From: JAGWAJ01 sp965215155
GTDB lineage: Bacteria > Acidobacteriota > Vicinamibacteria > Vicinamibacterales > UBA8438
Direction of reading: 5' to 3'
Assembly (NCBI GenBank): GCA_965215155.1
Contig: CBDCCY010000004.1
Location: 2,046,001 to 2,110,000 of the forward strand
DNA length: 64,000 bases
Shown piece by piece: positions 61,660 through 64,000 of this stretch. Every line of letters begins with the position of its first letter. The stretch's first letter is position 1. The position numbers were made by a program, and so were the translations under genes. The notes below the pieces were generated by a model that was given only the letters and a program-made list of their open reading frames with translations, was not told the DNA's origin and made no database searches.

Positions 61660-62034
61660 GTGCCGACGATCAGCCAGCTGGTTCGCAAGGGTCGCGTGCA
61701 GGCGGTCAACAAGACCAAGAGCCCGGCCCTGCAGAGCTGCCCCCAGAAGCGGGGAGTTTGCGTGCGCGTGTTCACGCAGACGCCCAAGAAGCCGAACTCG
61801 GCCCTGCGGAAGGTGGCCCGCGTGCGGCTGACCAACAGCATCGAGGTCACGAGCTACATTCCGGGCGAAGGGCACAACCTGCAGGAGCACTCGTTGGTGC
61901 TGATTCGCGGCGGCCGGGTCAAGGACCTGCCTGGCGTGCGCTATCACGTGGTGCGCGGCACCCTCGACACGGTGGGCGTCGCGGAGCGGAAGCAGTCGCG
62001 CTCGAAGTACGGCGCGAAACGCCCGAAGGCCTAG
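61660..62034 (+). CDS. rpsL: 30S ribosomal protein uS12
   Basis: A 124-residue decoding-centre protein from GTG 61660, preceded by GGGAG. Marks: PTISQLVRKGR, FTQTPKKPNSALRKVARVRLTN and GGRVKDLPGVRYHVVRG. The lysines at the two streptomycin positions are wild type. An upstream in-frame TTG at 61630 would add ten residues and is less likely. Confidence 0.97.
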   Translation: MPTISQLVRKGRVQAVNKTKSPALQSCPQKRGVCVRVFTQTPKKPNSALRKVARVRLTNSIEVTSYIPGEGHNLQEHSLVLIRGGRVKDLPGVRYHVVRGTLDTVGVAERKQSRSKYGAKRPKA

Positions 62035-62056
62035 GAGTGGCGAGGAGAGAAGAGGG

Positions 62057-62530
62057 ATGCCACGGCGACGCGAGGTCCCGAAGCGCGAGGTGCCTGCCGA
62101 TCCGGTGTACGGCAGCACACTCGTCACCAAGTTCGTCCGCATGATCATGAAGAGCGGCAAGCGGAGCGTGGCCGAGGGGATCGTGTACGGCAGTCTCGAC
62201 ATCATCAAGGATCGGACGGGTGACGATCCCCTCAAGATCTTCAAGAAGGCCGTCGACAACACGAAGCCGAGCCTCGAGGTGAAGTCGCGTCGGGTCGGCG
62301 GCTCCAACTACCAGGTGCCGATAGAGGTCAGCCAGAACAGGCGCCTCTCCTTGAGCATTCGCTGGCTGACCACGTACGCGAGGTCGCGCGGCGATGGAAA
62401 GACGATGCGCGAGAAGCTGGCCAACGAGCTGATCGACGCGTCGAACCTGCGTGGCGGATCGGTGAAGAAGAGGGAAGACACGCACCGGATGGCCGAGGCC
62501 AATCGGGCGTTCGCGCATTATCGCTGGTAA
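62057..62530 (+). CDS. rpsG: 30S ribosomal protein uS7
   Basis: A 157-residue head-assembly protein: PRRREVPKREVPADPVYGSTLVTKFVR, VDNTKPSLEVKSRRVGGSNYQVPIEV and a basic C-terminus ending AHYRW. It lies 22 bp after rpsL in the str operon order rpsL-rpsG-fusA. Confidence 0.97.
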   Translation: MPRRREVPKREVPADPVYGSTLVTKFVRMIMKSGKRSVAEGIVYGSLDIIKDRTGDDPLKIFKKAVDNTKPSLEVKSRRVGGSNYQVPIEVSQNRRLSLSIRWLTTYARSRGDGKTMREKLANELIDASNLRGGSVKKREDTHRMAEANRAFAHYRW

Positions 62531-62676
62531 TCGTTCGCGGCCGTCCGGGTGCCGGGTCAAGAGTGCGGCGCTGCCGGCGGGGCAAGTACGGGTTGACAGT
62601 GACCACCTCTGAAGCGACGGGCGCGGCGTCGAACCGACGGGCGCGCCAGCAGGCGCCCGCGCGGGCGACACGAGAC

Positions 62677-64000
<1,324 letters not shown>

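Overview
The window is 64 kb of about 70% GC bacterial chromosome. It runs from a small accessory island on the left into one of the most conserved information-processing regions of a genome on the right. No marker here fixes the taxon. A phylum such as Acidobacteriota (Vicinamibacteria-like) fits best as an inference from the very high GC, the Uma2, HEPN and IS1634-type accessory genes, the secreted Big_1/PKD proteins and the complete Na+-NQR operon. The RNA polymerase and ribosomal protein sequences are plainly bacterial and look intact. The rifampicin pocket of RpoB and the streptomycin loop of uS12 are wild type by sequence.

Layout. 1-3.2 kb is a defence or toxin-antitoxin-like island: an AbiEii-type nucleotidyltransferase with a small partner, a wrecked Uma2 nuclease gene and a fused MNT-HEPN protein. 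3.2-8.1 kb holds an unrecognised gene divergent from a multi-spanning patatin phospholipase, then a periplasmic L-asparaginase with a small upstream gene. 8.3-14.7 kb is an addB-addA recombination pair. The helicase subunit has no nuclease domain, and the AddB linkers are full of in-frame tandem repeats. 15-17.5 kb holds a secreted Ig/PKD protein, a DnaJ zinc-finger-type protein and small genes. 17.55-19.64 kb is an IS1634-family insertion sequence, sitting exactly on the shared CTAG stop of two convergent genes. 19.6-20.6 kb is thiSG. 20.9-28.7 kb is a complete nqrABCDEF-apbE-nqrM operon, that is the sodium pump plus its flavin transferase and maturation factor.

28.8-47 kb is housekeeping: csp, purH, an O-antigen-ligase-like protein, a Trm112-like protein, a TPR protein, a LolB-like lipoprotein, ispE, tRNA-Gln, prs, rplY/ctc, pth, rpsF-rpsR-rplI, dnaB, alr, radA, plsC, ispDF and rlmB. 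ispE and the fused ispDF together supply three of the MEP isoprenoid steps. 47-64 kb is the translation/transcription superoperon: tRNA-Thr, -Tyr, -Gly, -Thr, tuf, rpmG, tRNA-Trp, secE, nusG, rplKAJL, rpoBC, rpsL, rpsG and fusA, the last of which runs off the right edge.

The most unusual observations are five. RpoB carries an eight-cysteine, two-zinc-ribbon-like insertion near residue 81-142. A promoter followed by an intrinsic terminator precedes the cold-shock gene start codon. The IS target regenerates both neighbouring stop codons. The codon choice in tuf is sharply different from that of its neighbours. A triple 17-bp repeat forms the nqrC/nqrD junction. No CRISPR array, rRNA, prophage or complete novel multi-gene defence system is evident.
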